Of a DNA stretch of 51,622 nucleotides, positions 32,478 through 41,464 are shown one piece after another. The first letter of the stretch is position 1. Every line of letters starts with the position of its first letter. Position numbers and translations under genes: made by a program. The notes below the pieces were generated by a model. That model was not told the DNA's origin. It ran no database searches and saw only the letters and a list, made by a program, of their open reading frames with translations. The DNA lies in contig JACQSY010000029.1 of assembly GCA_016211085.1 (NCBI GenBank), positions 1-51,622 on the forward strand, read 5' to 3'. This stretch comes from Acidobacteriota bacterium (GTDB lineage: Bacteria; Acidobacteriota; UBA6911; RPQK01; JACQSY01).

Positions 32478-34151
32478 CTACGATTTCACCGTCCACAGAT
32501 ACAGGTGATGAACAAATTTCCAGGGATCGCTGATTGCCTCAATCGAATCAGGCGTCCATTGCGGCAGATCGAAGTCCAGCGAAATAATCCGCGTCCCGGG
32601 ACGAAGCTGTTTCAGGAGGGGCCGGACGCGCTGATTGCCTCGGGCCGACAAATAGATGATGACGATTGACGCATCCGAGAAGTCAAATCTAGTGGCATCC
32701 GTACAACGGAAGGAGACTAAATGTTCCACACCGTGCTGTTGCGCATTGCGCTTGGCCCGCTCAATAAGTTCCGGGTTTTTTTCGATCCCAACCGCCCTTA
32801 TTCCGTAATGGAGAGCAGCTGTGATCACAATCCGCCCATCGCCGCATCCGAGGTCATAAAGGACGTCACCCGGCTGGATTCGCGCCAATTCCAGCTCCCG
32901 GTCTACTACATTTTGCGGCGTCGGTATAAACTTGGCTAACGCAGGGGCCTTGCCTCGAGTCAGCCACCGAAAAGCCACCGTGCCAGCGAGGCGAAAGGGA
33001 CGAGCCGGGTAGTTCAGAAAAAAAAGACGCGCCGGCAGGCGCAAACCTAATAAATCTCCCTCGGTCGGCAAAAGCAAGTAGCGAAGACAATACGCTGCCC
33101 GGTCTCTGAATCTCTCACGGACCGCCAGGTGAAAGGGCAAGGCTTTTCGAACCTCTGGGATATCGTCTCCACTTTGCAGATGCTCCAAGACCCGGCTTCC
33201 CATTCGGGGGAGTTCCGCATCGCTCGTCAATTTTTCTGCTACAAGCTCGGGTAGGGCTGCCCCCAGCAACTGTTGGCAAAGCCACAGTCCCAAATACAAG
33301 ATACGTCTTGCTCCATAACCTTCCGCTAGTGCGAAGATCCTATCCCAATCGATATCGTGCGAGTTGATAAGTTCCGAGACGTCACAAATTCTGGACAGCC
33401 GATTCCAAAGGTGCTTTGCTCCATGGGCGCAGAGAATCAGAACCAGATCTTCCGGACAAGGCTGCCAGATTTCATGTTCCCCAATTGTCGCCCTTCGCAG
33501 CCGGGGAGTTAGCGATGCCAAAGAGACAGGGAGAGAAAAAAATCGCGGCGCAATTTCCCAATGCAGGTCCAGACGGAAGCGTCGTGCCTGGTTATGGAAC
33601 AAGATTTTCGATTGCGACCTCAACAGGTTCTTTTCCCGGGCCGGGTTCAAGGGCAAATGCGTTACATAGCCTTCGGCAGTGAGCACTCTTTTGACACTAG
33701 CCACGTCTTCACGACGTACCAAGAGATCAAGATCTTCAAAATCGCGCAAGGAAATATTCCCGTACAATGCATGAGCCATGACCGGACCTTTTAGAGGAAC
33801 AACCTGAATACCCTCGCGTTCGAAGAGGAGCAACAGCCGGTTCAGTTCCTCACTGAGGAGCAGCTTGCGCCATGCGCACTCTTGAAAATGAATTTCGAAG
33901 TTCCTCAAGAGCCAACTCGGAACCAGGCTTGGGCACACTGATTTCAAATGGTGAAAACAGAGCGGAACTAAGTGGTTCAAAAAAGCCAGGTGGGCCAGGC
34001 GGGGCCAGCTCAAGTCCTGCTGGACTGTGTCTATGAGCAGGGCCCGCCGCTGCGCTTCGAGCGACCGATGTGCGCAACAGGCCAGCACCTTGAACTCGGC
34101 AGAAACAGCCGTATTCTGTAACCAAACAGGAACTTTGGAAGGTTCGCCCAT
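32478..34151 (-). CDS. Nucleotidyltransferase-methyltransferase fusion, paralogue 2
   Basis: 557 residues with the same two-domain plan as the gene at 26008: LKGPVMAHALYGN, DFEDLDLLV, FRLDLHWEI, then CAHGAKHLWNRLSRICDV in common with the paralogue, and a C-terminal methyltransferase with FIPTPQNVVDRELELA, DLGCGDG (433-439) and GIEKNPE. The methyltransferase half is closer to the FAM173 pattern (PGTRIISLDFDLPQW). Clear but divergent paralogue, so an old duplication with probably different substrates. Ends next to repeat copy 9; begins 93 bp after the PqqD-like gene. Confidence 0.82.
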   Translation of the reverse strand: MGEPSKVPVWLQNTAVSAEFKVLACCAHRSLEAQRRALLIDTVQQDLSWPRLAHLAFLNHLVPLCFHHLKSVCPSLVPSWLLRNFEIHFQECAWRKLLLSEELNRLLLLFEREGIQVVPLKGPVMAHALYGNISLRDFEDLDLLVRREDVASVKRVLTAEGYVTHLPLNPAREKNLLRSQSKILFHNQARRFRLDLHWEIAPRFFSLPVSLASLTPRLRRATIGEHEIWQPCPEDLVLILCAHGAKHLWNRLSRICDVSELINSHDIDWDRIFALAEGYGARRILYLGLWLCQQLLGAALPELVAEKLTSDAELPRMGSRVLEHLQSGDDIPEVRKALPFHLAVRERFRDRAAYCLRYLLLPTEGDLLGLRLPARLFFLNYPARPFRLAGTVAFRWLTRGKAPALAKFIPTPQNVVDRELELARIQPGDVLYDLGCGDGRIVITAALHYGIRAVGIEKNPELIERAKRNAQQHGVEHLVSFRCTDATRFDFSDASIVIIYLSARGNQRVRPLLKQLRPGTRIISLDFDLPQWTPDSIEAISDPWKFVHHLYLWTVKS

Positions 34152-34244
34152 TACAAATGATCCGGTAACGTTGAGGAGGGCATCCGGAGAATCGATAGCC
34201 AGTACAAATCTCCAACAAATCCGGCAGGAAAAATGGAGGGAAGT

Positions 34245-34526
34245 TCAGCGGATTTCGACAAGACCTTGATCGTGCATTTCCGTGAGCAGTTGCATAAGAT
34301 CGTTTTCACACTTATCCGCCTCGACTTCGTATTCACTCACGATGGAATCACGGATATCTTCGATACATGCTGGTTTTTGGATAATATTCCAAACGTGAAA
34401 ACCCACTGCCGACAGACCATAATAGACCCCGGTCTTCAGATTCAAGATAACCGTTTCTCCTCCCAAATCTGCGGATATTTGATCTTTGGCCGCAACTACG
34501 ACGGATTGACTCGAGAGCACGGTCAT
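34245..34526 (-). CDS. PqqD-like RiPP recognition element protein (lasso B1)
   Basis: 93 residues from ATG 34526, which follows the upstream TGA after one base (TGAAATG, coupled translation). Pattern of PqqD/RRE winged helices: DLGGETVILNLKTGVYYGL, AVGFHVWNII, IEDIRDSIVSEYEV, LLTEMHDQGLVEI. RREs bind the leader, chiefly the YxxP region, and hand the precursor to B2 and C. A longer frame to 34586 would overlap the reductase gene by 59 nt and is not preferred. Confidence 0.83.
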   Translation of the reverse strand: MTVLSSQSVVVAAKDQISADLGGETVILNLKTGVYYGLSAVGFHVWNIIQKPACIEDIRDSIVSEYEVEADKCENDLMQLLTEMHDQGLVEIR

Positions 34527-34527
34527 T

Positions 34528-35694
34528 TCAAGACAGCAAATTTTTAAAGAGGAGGCTTCGGGCCTGCTTATGTTTGAAGAGGGCAACGATCAATTCACGA
34601 TGATAGTTGAACCTGGCAGTTTTCCGGATAAGCGGTAGCAACCCGTCTTTCCTGGCGAGCTCAAAAAGTGCATCAATTTCCTGGTCACTCAGTTTTTCCG
34701 CAAGCTTGCGTAGAGCGAGCTGAGCGCGCAATTCTGAATCCAGACGCCTGCGCCACTGACGTTCGTAGGCGCTCAGCCGTTTTGAGCTAAAGTCATTCCT
34801 GCTCAGGGCTTGCGCCAGCACATCAGAAGCCAGCGCAGCACTGAGAAGACTGTAATAAATTCCTCCGCCGGTGGTGGGTTTTACCAATCCCGCCGCATCT
34901 CCAATCGCAACCACGCGTTCGTTATAAGTTCTTCTAATCGGCGCGAGGGGCAGCACTTTCAGGCGAGGTTCCACCGGAAGCGGATCAGCTATTCCCAATC
35001 GGGGCCGTAGTCGACTGATGAAATTGTTGAAATAATACAAGGATCTTCCTTGGCACATGAGTCCAAAGCGGCTGTAGTTGGCATTGCCACGATAAACTGG
35101 AACCGACCATGCAAACCCGCGGGGTGCAACTTGTCGTCCAAAGTGCAACTCCACACCTTCTTGAAAAGAGCTGGGTACCTCCACTTGAGCAGAACTCAAA
35201 AATGCAGCGGGAAATCCCATGCCCAACTGTCGTTGCAGAGCGTAATTCGCACCGCACGCGAGAACCAGGCACTTCGCCCTCAACGGCGGGGAGTCTCCGT
35301 GGCAAATTGCGGTAGCTCCTGAATCGTCAATTTGAACGGAAGAGACTCGCTTCCCGAGAAAGAATTCAACTCCCGCCGAACAGGCTTGCAGATAAAGCAG
35401 ATGGTCGAACTGGTGCCGATCAATGACGACCGCTTGAACAGGCGCGGTCTTATAGACGAACGATTGCTCTCCAGGGGAAACAAAGCGGACCTGTTGCAAC
35501 TGATTTAAGATGGGTTCGCGCGGGATTTCAAATTCCTCGTAAGCCTCGAGACCCAGGACGCCAGTGCAATGGACGGGTTTTCCGGCGGTTTCATGCTCTT
35601 CGACCACCGCAACCGAATAGCCGTGCCGGGACAAACGGAAGGCGGCAAACAGTCCCGCAGGGCCTCCCCCCACAACTAACACATCGCGAAGCAT
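34528..35694 (-). CDS. Geranylgeranyl-reductase-like FAD oxidoreductase
   Basis: 388 residues. FAD-binding GGGPAGLFAAFRLSRHG near the N-terminus, an HCTGVLG motif, and the second FAD motif VVAIGDAAGLVKPTTGGGIYYSL (about 265-290) identify the geranylgeranyl reductase family, which reduces or oxidises lipid and small-molecule substrates. It is the first gene of the tight - strand run and is translationally coupled to the PqqD-like gene, so participation in RiPP tailoring or in making a lipid partner is possible but unproven. Confidence 0.82.
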   Translation of the reverse strand: MLRDVLVVGGGPAGLFAAFRLSRHGYSVAVVEEHETAGKPVHCTGVLGLEAYEEFEIPREPILNQLQQVRFVSPGEQSFVYKTAPVQAVVIDRHQFDHLLYLQACSAGVEFFLGKRVSSVQIDDSGATAICHGDSPPLRAKCLVLACGANYALQRQLGMGFPAAFLSSAQVEVPSSFQEGVELHFGRQVAPRGFAWSVPVYRGNANYSRFGLMCQGRSLYYFNNFISRLRPRLGIADPLPVEPRLKVLPLAPIRRTYNERVVAIGDAAGLVKPTTGGGIYYSLLSAALASDVLAQALSRNDFSSKRLSAYERQWRRRLDSELRAQLALRKLAEKLSDQEIDALFELARKDGLLPLIRKTARFNYHRELIVALFKHKQARSLLFKNLLS

Positions 35695-35715
35695 TGTTTC
35701 AGCGAATCAAATGGA

Positions 35716-35863
35716 TCAGAGGCGCGAGTGTCAACGAGCGCTCAAGAAAAAATTACGAAGTGCGAAGTGCCAACTGCGAATTTCCTCCAATTCGTGCTTC
35801 GTAGTTCGTAGTTCGTAGTTCGAAGTACCGCTTACTCCGCTGGCGCTTCGCGCGCGCCTTTGA
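35716..35863 (-). repeat. Palindromic repeat element, copy 10, interrupted by a second repeat
   Basis: Reverse-oriented copy with ends TCAGAGGCGCG and GCGCGCCTTTGA. Its centre is replaced by about 90 bp (35743-35829) of self-complementary 'tacgaagtgcgaagtgcc ... ttcgtgcttcgtagttcg' text also seen at 11850-11892. Lies between the reductase gene and the polysaccharide locus (gene-free 35695-35958). Confidence 0.75.
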
Positions 35864-35958
35864 TTGTACGGTCTTGCGCAACGCCCCTCAGTTATTAAAA
35901 TACCTCGATTAACCCCAGCCAGAGGTTACCATAGCTGCTCGTTTCAGGTCAGCAGCGA

Positions 35959-37896
35959 TTATAATTTCTTGCCCTGGTGTTCCCATTTCCCGCGGAGAGA
36001 GATCCATATCGAAAAGGCGATCAGCTTCAGGTCGAGAAAGAAGCTTCGCTTTCGCACATAAAGGACATCCAGGCGAAATTTGTTACGGCGAGGAAGGTCC
36101 CGAGGCGCATAAACTTGCGCCAGACCCGTTAATCCGGGCCGGACCATGTGCCGCTCCTTGAAGCCTGGTATTTGGTTTTGTGGCACGGCTTTTCCTCCGG
36201 CGCGGGTCTCGATCTCGACTGGGGCAAGCGGCCGGGGTCCGACGAAGCTCATATCGCCTCTAAAAATGTTCCAGAGTTGTGGAAGCTCGTCGCCAGCGGT
36301 TGCTCGCAGGATCCTGCCAACGGCAGTCACCCGGACATCCCCTTTACTGGCCTGCAAGGGAACCGCAAGCTTGTCGGCATCAGGTACCATGGATCGGAAT
36401 TTCCAGCTCTTGAACCGCTTTCCATCTCTCCCGATCCTGTTCTGGCTGTAGAAAACAGGTCCGCCGTCGGTCAATTTGATGCAAATTGCAATCACGATCC
36501 ACAAGGGTGCGGTTATCAAGAGGCCCAGCCCGGAAAGGCCAATGTCAAAGCTACGTTTTAATAGGGAGCAAGACCTTTGGGGACGGGCGATTTGCTGAAA
36601 CAATTCATAGTAAGCCTTGACTTGCAGAGGGCGATCAAATTCCAGCGCAGCGCGCCGGGCATTGTCAGCGAGGCGACGCCGCAATTCCGGCTTTTGATAA
36701 AGCTCTAAGATCTTCGCCGCGATATCCTGCTCATTTTCCGGCCTCGCCAGCAAGCCACAGTCATACCGGCGGGTGATCAGACTCACCTCACATTCAGGTT
36801 CCACGGCGGCCACGTAAGTCCGCCCGGCGGCGAGAATTCCGTAAAGTTTGCTGGGGACAATATAGCCGGCCAGACCGGATTTGAGAGAAATAATAAATAC
36901 ATCGGCCGACGCAAACGAATCGCGCAGCAGTTCGCGGGGTTGAAAGGGGATGAATCTGACGTTCTTAAGACCCAGTTGCTGAACCTGCACCTCCAGTAAG
37001 CCCTGCTTCACTCCTCCGCCGACGAAAACCATCTCGATTTCGGGAAATTTTTCGAGGAGTCGTGCTGACCGCACGACGGATTCCAAGCCTTGCGAGAGAC
37101 CGATATTGCCGGAGTGCATCACGACAAATTTTTCTTGAAGATTGTTTTGGCATGTAAAAATGTTGTTCTTTACCGCAGGACGGATCTCAGAACAATCAGC
37201 CCAATCCGGTATCACCAGGGTGTTCTCCGCGGGGGATCCTTTCTCGTCAATTAACCGCCGCCGCATGGTCTCACCCAGGGCAACCACGCGGTGAGCCCTT
37301 TGAAGCAGAAAACGGTTGATCTGATCCAAGATCTTGTTAACGAACTCGCTTTGAAAATCCTCGAGCAGCCTTGCCACCTCGGGAAAAACATCACGAAAAG
37401 ACAGCACCAGCGGACAACTGAAGCGCCGTGATGAAATCCATGCCGCAAGGCCAATGATCGGAGGATCGGTCAGCGCTACAATTACGTCAGGAGATTCAAG
37501 ACGAAGTCCGGCATAACATGCCGAAAGAAAATAAGTCAGATAATTACTCAATCTGCCTGCGAAGCGGTTCTTGGAAAAACGCGTCCCTCTGGCGCGGATG
37601 ATTTCAACGCCCCTGTATTTTTCCACTTTCAGAACCCAACCCTCGCGAATGGTTTGAATCGCAGCTGCCGAGTAAGCTTGGAGTGGAATTCCCGAGATCA
37701 CAGTGACGCGACAGTGGTAATCCTGCACCAGAGATTCGCAAAGCTCGGTTAAGAGTTGCCCGGTTGCCGCTGCTTCGGGGTAGAAGGAGCGATTAAAAAA
37801 AGCAATGTGCAGCCGGCGCGACGGCTCAGGCTTCGTTGAGTATTCTCGGAGCGGCGAGGGAGTCACGGTGTTCTTTTTCTGCGCGGACAATTTCAT
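35959..37896 (-). CDS. GT4 glycosyltransferase fused to phosphoglycosyl transferase
   Basis: 645 residues. Residues about 25-430 are a GT-B, GT4-type glycosyltransferase (ViaB-like FYPEAAATGQLLTEL start; HSGNIGLSQGLE; GGGVKQGLLE). Residues about 455-645 are a bacterial sugar transferase (PF02397): one membrane helix (RSFDIGLSGLGLL), KFRSM, and the catalytic DELPQLWNIFRGDMSFVGPRPL. That domain loads the first sugar phosphate onto undecaprenyl phosphate; the fused GT4 would add the second sugar. Last gene of the polysaccharide run; 7 bp after the carbamoyltransferase. Confidence 0.88.
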   Translation of the reverse strand: MKLSAQKKNTVTPSPLREYSTKPEPSRRLHIAFFNRSFYPEAAATGQLLTELCESLVQDYHCRVTVISGIPLQAYSAAAIQTIREGWVLKVEKYRGVEIIRARGTRFSKNRFAGRLSNYLTYFLSACYAGLRLESPDVIVALTDPPIIGLAAWISSRRFSCPLVLSFRDVFPEVARLLEDFQSEFVNKILDQINRFLLQRAHRVVALGETMRRRLIDEKGSPAENTLVIPDWADCSEIRPAVKNNIFTCQNNLQEKFVVMHSGNIGLSQGLESVVRSARLLEKFPEIEMVFVGGGVKQGLLEVQVQQLGLKNVRFIPFQPRELLRDSFASADVFIISLKSGLAGYIVPSKLYGILAAGRTYVAAVEPECEVSLITRRYDCGLLARPENEQDIAAKILELYQKPELRRRLADNARRAALEFDRPLQVKAYYELFQQIARPQRSCSLLKRSFDIGLSGLGLLITAPLWIVIAICIKLTDGGPVFYSQNRIGRDGKRFKSWKFRSMVPDADKLAVPLQASKGDVRVTAVGRILRATAGDELPQLWNIFRGDMSFVGPRPLAPVEIETRAGGKAVPQNQIPGFKERHMVRPGLTGLAQVYAPRDLPRRNKFRLDVLYVRKRSFFLDLKLIAFSIWISLRGKWEHQGKKL

Positions 37897-37903
37897 CGGC
37901 AGG

Positions 37904-39664
37904 CTAAACTCGAGGCGCGGAGGCTCTGCCGCGGCGTATGATCCAGGAATCCAGAACCAGGCAATCCATTTGCGTCCTTAGAAAACATTGCAGGGCTTCT
38001 TCCGGCGTGCAAACAATCGGTTCGTTTTCATTAAAGGACGTGTTTAAAAGAATAGGCACGCCGGTAAGTTCCCCAAACTCCTTCAGAAGACGGTAAAAAC
38101 GTGGATTGCATCGGGCGCTCACGCTTTGCAGCCTTCCGGTGCCGTCCACGTGGGTCACTGCAGGAACCTGGGCCCGTTTTTCCGGCCTGATCGAATACAC
38201 AGAGAGCATAAAAGGATCGGGGTGCGCATTTTCAAAATATTCCTTCACGTGCTCTTGAAGGATGGAAGGGCAAAAGGGCCGGAAAGGCTCTCGCTTTTTG
38301 ATCTTGATGTTCAAAACATCTTTGGTTTCCGCCCGACGGGGGTCTGCAAGAATGCTGCGATTTCCCAAAGCACGGGGACCCCATTCCATGCGGCCTTGAA
38401 ACCACCCTACAATTTGTCCGTCAGCCAAAGTCGTTGCGACGGTGCGGCAAAGATCAGTTTCGGATTGCAGGCACTGAATGTTGCCGCAAAGGGCGCGAAT
38501 TTCCTCGGCATGTTTTTCAAGCGTCTTCTGTACTTGTTGAGTGGAGAACTCCGGTCCCCAATAAGCATGCTCCATCACAAAGGCTCGGTCTGAGTTCGAA
38601 ACAGAATTCCAGACACTAAAAGCAGCTCCCAGGGCTGTTCCTGCATCGCCGGCAGCGGGCTGAATCCAGACTTCTTCAAAAGGGGTGTGACTGCGAATCT
38701 TTCCATTGGCCACACTGTTGAAAGCGACGCCTCCTGCGACGCACACCTGTTTCTCTGCTGTCAGCGCGTGAATTTGGCACAGCAGGTTAAGGTAAATTTC
38801 TTCCGTTATTGCTTGCAGAGAACATGCGATATTTCGATGCCGGGGATCGATTTCATCAGAATAGTTTCGAGCAGGTCCGAATTTCTTTACAAACTCGTCC
38901 GAGTACACCCGACCCAGGGCCGGTTCACCGCCGGCCCACGTCATATCGACCCCCTCGGAATGGTGAAGGAAGAATTTCAAGTTCAAAGCGAACGACCCAT
39001 TTTTTAGCTCTATTATTTTTCTGAATTCATCAAGATATTCCGGCTCGCCATACGAGGCCAAGCCCATGACTTTGTACTCATCACCGTATTTAGGAAACCC
39101 AAGATACTGTGTCACCGCCGTATAAAGGATTCCCAAAGAATGAGGAAAAGTCACCTGACCTAATTCCTCGAGCTGTTTTCCCTTCCCCGAAGCCCACATG
39201 GAACTCAGAAAATCTCCAAAGCCGTCCAGGGACAGGCATGCCGCTTTGTCAAAGGGAGAAACGAAAAAGGCCGACGCCAGGTGGGAGTGGTGATGTTCCA
39301 CCTGATGACATTTCGCTTTCCATTCGCCACCCAATGCTTCAGCAAGCGATGATGGGATGTTGCTTATATGTCCGGCGTTGGAAAGCCGGTTACGGACCAG
39401 CTTCCAACTGGGGCGGTGAGAAAGCGCAAAGGCAATCTTGCCGGCCAAGTGTGCTCGAGGATTTCTCGAGATGGCGATGTGGTCCACCTGCGCTGCTTGT
39501 AGCCCAGCCTCTTCCAGGCAGTAACGAATTGCTTGAATAGGAAGGCCCGCCCAGTGCTTGACACGATTAAACCGCTCCTCTTCCACTGCCGCCACCAGTT
39601 GCCCATCCACAACCAGAGCAGCGCTGGCATCTCCATGGTAAGCATTAATTCCAAGGATGATCAT
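37904..39664 (-). CDS. Carbamoyltransferase, NodU/CmcH family
   Basis: 586 residues. N-terminal Kae1-like domain (ILGINAYHGDASAALVVDG, EEERFNRVKH) with the HHxSHLASAF metal/ATP motif, then GGVAFNSVANGKI, and the C-terminal YrdC-like domain with EWGPRALGNRSILADPR and PFRPFCPS. Transfers carbamoyl from carbamoyl phosphate to a hydroxyl, here probably a sugar of the polysaccharide. ATG 39664 is preferred to the GTG at 39697, as homologues start with MIILGINA. Confidence 0.9.
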   Translation of the reverse strand: MIILGINAYHGDASAALVVDGQLVAAVEEERFNRVKHWAGLPIQAIRYCLEEAGLQAAQVDHIAISRNPRAHLAGKIAFALSHRPSWKLVRNRLSNAGHISNIPSSLAEALGGEWKAKCHQVEHHHSHLASAFFVSPFDKAACLSLDGFGDFLSSMWASGKGKQLEELGQVTFPHSLGILYTAVTQYLGFPKYGDEYKVMGLASYGEPEYLDEFRKIIELKNGSFALNLKFFLHHSEGVDMTWAGGEPALGRVYSDEFVKKFGPARNYSDEIDPRHRNIACSLQAITEEIYLNLLCQIHALTAEKQVCVAGGVAFNSVANGKIRSHTPFEEVWIQPAAGDAGTALGAAFSVWNSVSNSDRAFVMEHAYWGPEFSTQQVQKTLEKHAEEIRALCGNIQCLQSETDLCRTVATTLADGQIVGWFQGRMEWGPRALGNRSILADPRRAETKDVLNIKIKKREPFRPFCPSILQEHVKEYFENAHPDPFMLSVYSIRPEKRAQVPAVTHVDGTGRLQSVSARCNPRFYRLLKEFGELTGVPILLNTSFNENEPIVCTPEEALQCFLRTQMDCLVLDSWIIRRGRASAPRV

Positions 39665-39731
39665 GAAGAGTTGGCTTACAGTCTTACACTTCGGCACCAG
39701 GCGAAAGCGGACGTTACGATACCCCTAACAG

Positions 39732-41375
39732 TCACTCGGGCACCACTTCGGCTTGAGAGGGTCTCGACGGGAGTCTGGCCGGCACGGGATAACCAATCCA
39801 GTAGTGCACAATTCCCAGATATTCTCTTACAGCTTCCATGACAAACCGCCTTTGTCTCCACCACTGATCCGGGTCAAAGGGATCTCTCCGTGCTGGGCGA
39901 ACAATGCCTTTTCTCTTCCCTGCGGACACAAAACGCCAGGTCAGGGTGACACGACGTGTATGCGCTTTGGAACTGACGAGAATAATGGGCCGGCTGCCAG
40001 GCCCCAGCTCTCCTAAAGCGATTCGGAGTTCTTCAACGGTTCCCGCCGCTGCGCTCCGGCTGATGCTGATCGCGGCCTCAGGGACGCCCATTCTCACGAG
40101 AACGGCGCGGTTTACTTGCCATTCTGCTGGATAAGCGATTTCAAGATCGCGCATCAACAGATGCTTTTCCCATAAAGGCCCTGGGATCAGTAGCACCCTT
40201 GACGCCCAGCCCTGACGATAAAGTTCTGCAGCCTCGACCGCTCGAAACGGGACTTCTCCGCCCAAAACGACAATGGCGGCGGCGGGCTCCAGACTGTCCT
40301 CCACCAGCAACATGTTTCCCAGGGATTTCAGGAGGGGTGCGTGGAGCAGCACACCCAAGAGAAGGAAGGCCGACAGATAAAACACGCCGCGTGATAATCT
40401 GCCTGTCTTCGGCCTGCTCCTTTGAGCTTCGCCTGATTCAACCCTGGCAACGCGGTCCAGGTTTTCGAGGGTGTTTCTGTGAGCGCGTTGCTTACGTTTC
40501 ATCTCGTGGATGTGGCAATCTACAAGAAAACGATACCAGCATCCCTGGAGGAAATGGAAAATTAGTCCTTCTTTTCCATCCAGGAAACCCAAACGCAGAA
40601 AATACCGGTACAACCAATAAGCAAAGGCGCGAGCAAAAAGTGGACAGCGGTAGTAAAAAGAATTGCGCAGCCAGCGTTTTCTCTGCTGAGAAGTGCCGAG
40701 CGCGCATCCTGCAAGCTGCGAAGTCTGATCTCCACTGAACAGCTCTCGCGCCTCCAACTCGGCCCAACGCGCATGGCGTAGCGTCCATTCATGTACGTCG
40801 GTGATGATGACGTTTATGAAATCATTTTGCAGGTGCTCGACTCGTCCTTGAACCAGGAAGTGTTGATCGTAAAGCCGGTTCTCGCACGATCCTAAACTCC
40901 TTCGAAAAAGACGCAGGTGATAAGAAGAAAGATGGCCGCCGTAGCGAATCCAGCGGCCCATAAAAATAGTACGGCGCCGAATGAGAAAACCCGAAGCAGG
41001 TACTTCCTTTCTTTGCAGCAATCGGTTGATCTCGGAAACCAATTCCGGGGTGAGTCGCTCGTCAGCGTCCAGATGTAATATCCAATCATTCTTCAATGGC
41101 AGGTGTCGCTGCGCCCAGTTCCTTTGCGCCGCATAGTTTTCAAACGGATGGAAAACAACCAGGGCTCCGGCACTGCGCGCCATAGCGGCCGTCTGGTCTG
41201 TGCTGCCGGAGTCCACCACGTACAGGTCACATGCCAAACCCTGAAGGCTTTTCAGGGCCTCCGGCAGGTTAGCCGCTTCGTTGAAGGTCAGGATAACTAC
41301 ATCTAGCCGGGTTGAGCTGGATTCTGGAGAAGACGCTTCCATCATTGACCGTTCCATAAGATTAGCCCGTTCCAT
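39732..41375 (-). CDS. GT2 glycosyltransferase fused to YdcF/DUF218 domain
   Basis: 547 residues. N-terminal GT2 of the WaaE/KdtX style: LDVVILTFNEAANLPEAL, VVDSGSTDQT, HLDADERLTPEL. A hydrophobic helix (about 330-350) precedes a DUF218/YdcF domain (about 365-500): IVVLGGEVPFRAVEAAELYRQG, TVEELRIAL, PIILVSSKAHTRRV. YdcF-like domains (ElyC, SanA) are envelope proteins linked to cell-wall or polysaccharide processes. The fusion would place a cytosolic GT and a periplasmic domain on one chain. Several in-frame ATGs (41375, 41357, 41345, 41342) are possible starts. Confidence 0.85.
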   Translation of the reverse strand: MERANLMERSMMEASSPESSSTRLDVVILTFNEAANLPEALKSLQGLACDLYVVDSGSTDQTAAMARSAGALVVFHPFENYAAQRNWAQRHLPLKNDWILHLDADERLTPELVSEINRLLQRKEVPASGFLIRRRTIFMGRWIRYGGHLSSYHLRLFRRSLGSCENRLYDQHFLVQGRVEHLQNDFINVIITDVHEWTLRHARWAELEARELFSGDQTSQLAGCALGTSQQRKRWLRNSFYYRCPLFARAFAYWLYRYFLRLGFLDGKEGLIFHFLQGCWYRFLVDCHIHEMKRKQRAHRNTLENLDRVARVESGEAQRSRPKTGRLSRGVFYLSAFLLLGVLLHAPLLKSLGNMLLVEDSLEPAAAIVVLGGEVPFRAVEAAELYRQGWASRVLLIPGPLWEKHLLMRDLEIAYPAEWQVNRAVLVRMGVPEAAISISRSAAAGTVEELRIALGELGPGSRPIILVSSKAHTRRVTLTWRFVSAGKRKGIVRPARRDPFDPDQWWRQRRFVMEAVREYLGIVHYWIGYPVPARLPSRPSQAEVVPE

Positions 41376-41397
41376 AGCTCATGTGCGAGGATATTGG

Positions 41398-41464
41398 GCA
41401 TCCCGCAGTAAGAGCTTTGTGTTTATGGATCAGGAGCGCTCGTTGGGTCCACTCGCGCCTCAGA
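41398..41464 (+). repeat. Palindromic repeat element, partial copy 11
   Basis: CGCAGTAAGAGCTTTG ... CAGGAGCGCTCGTTGG ... CGCGCCTCAGA; the right end overlaps the stop codon (TGA, 41460-41462) of the asparagine synthetase gene. Confidence 0.7.
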
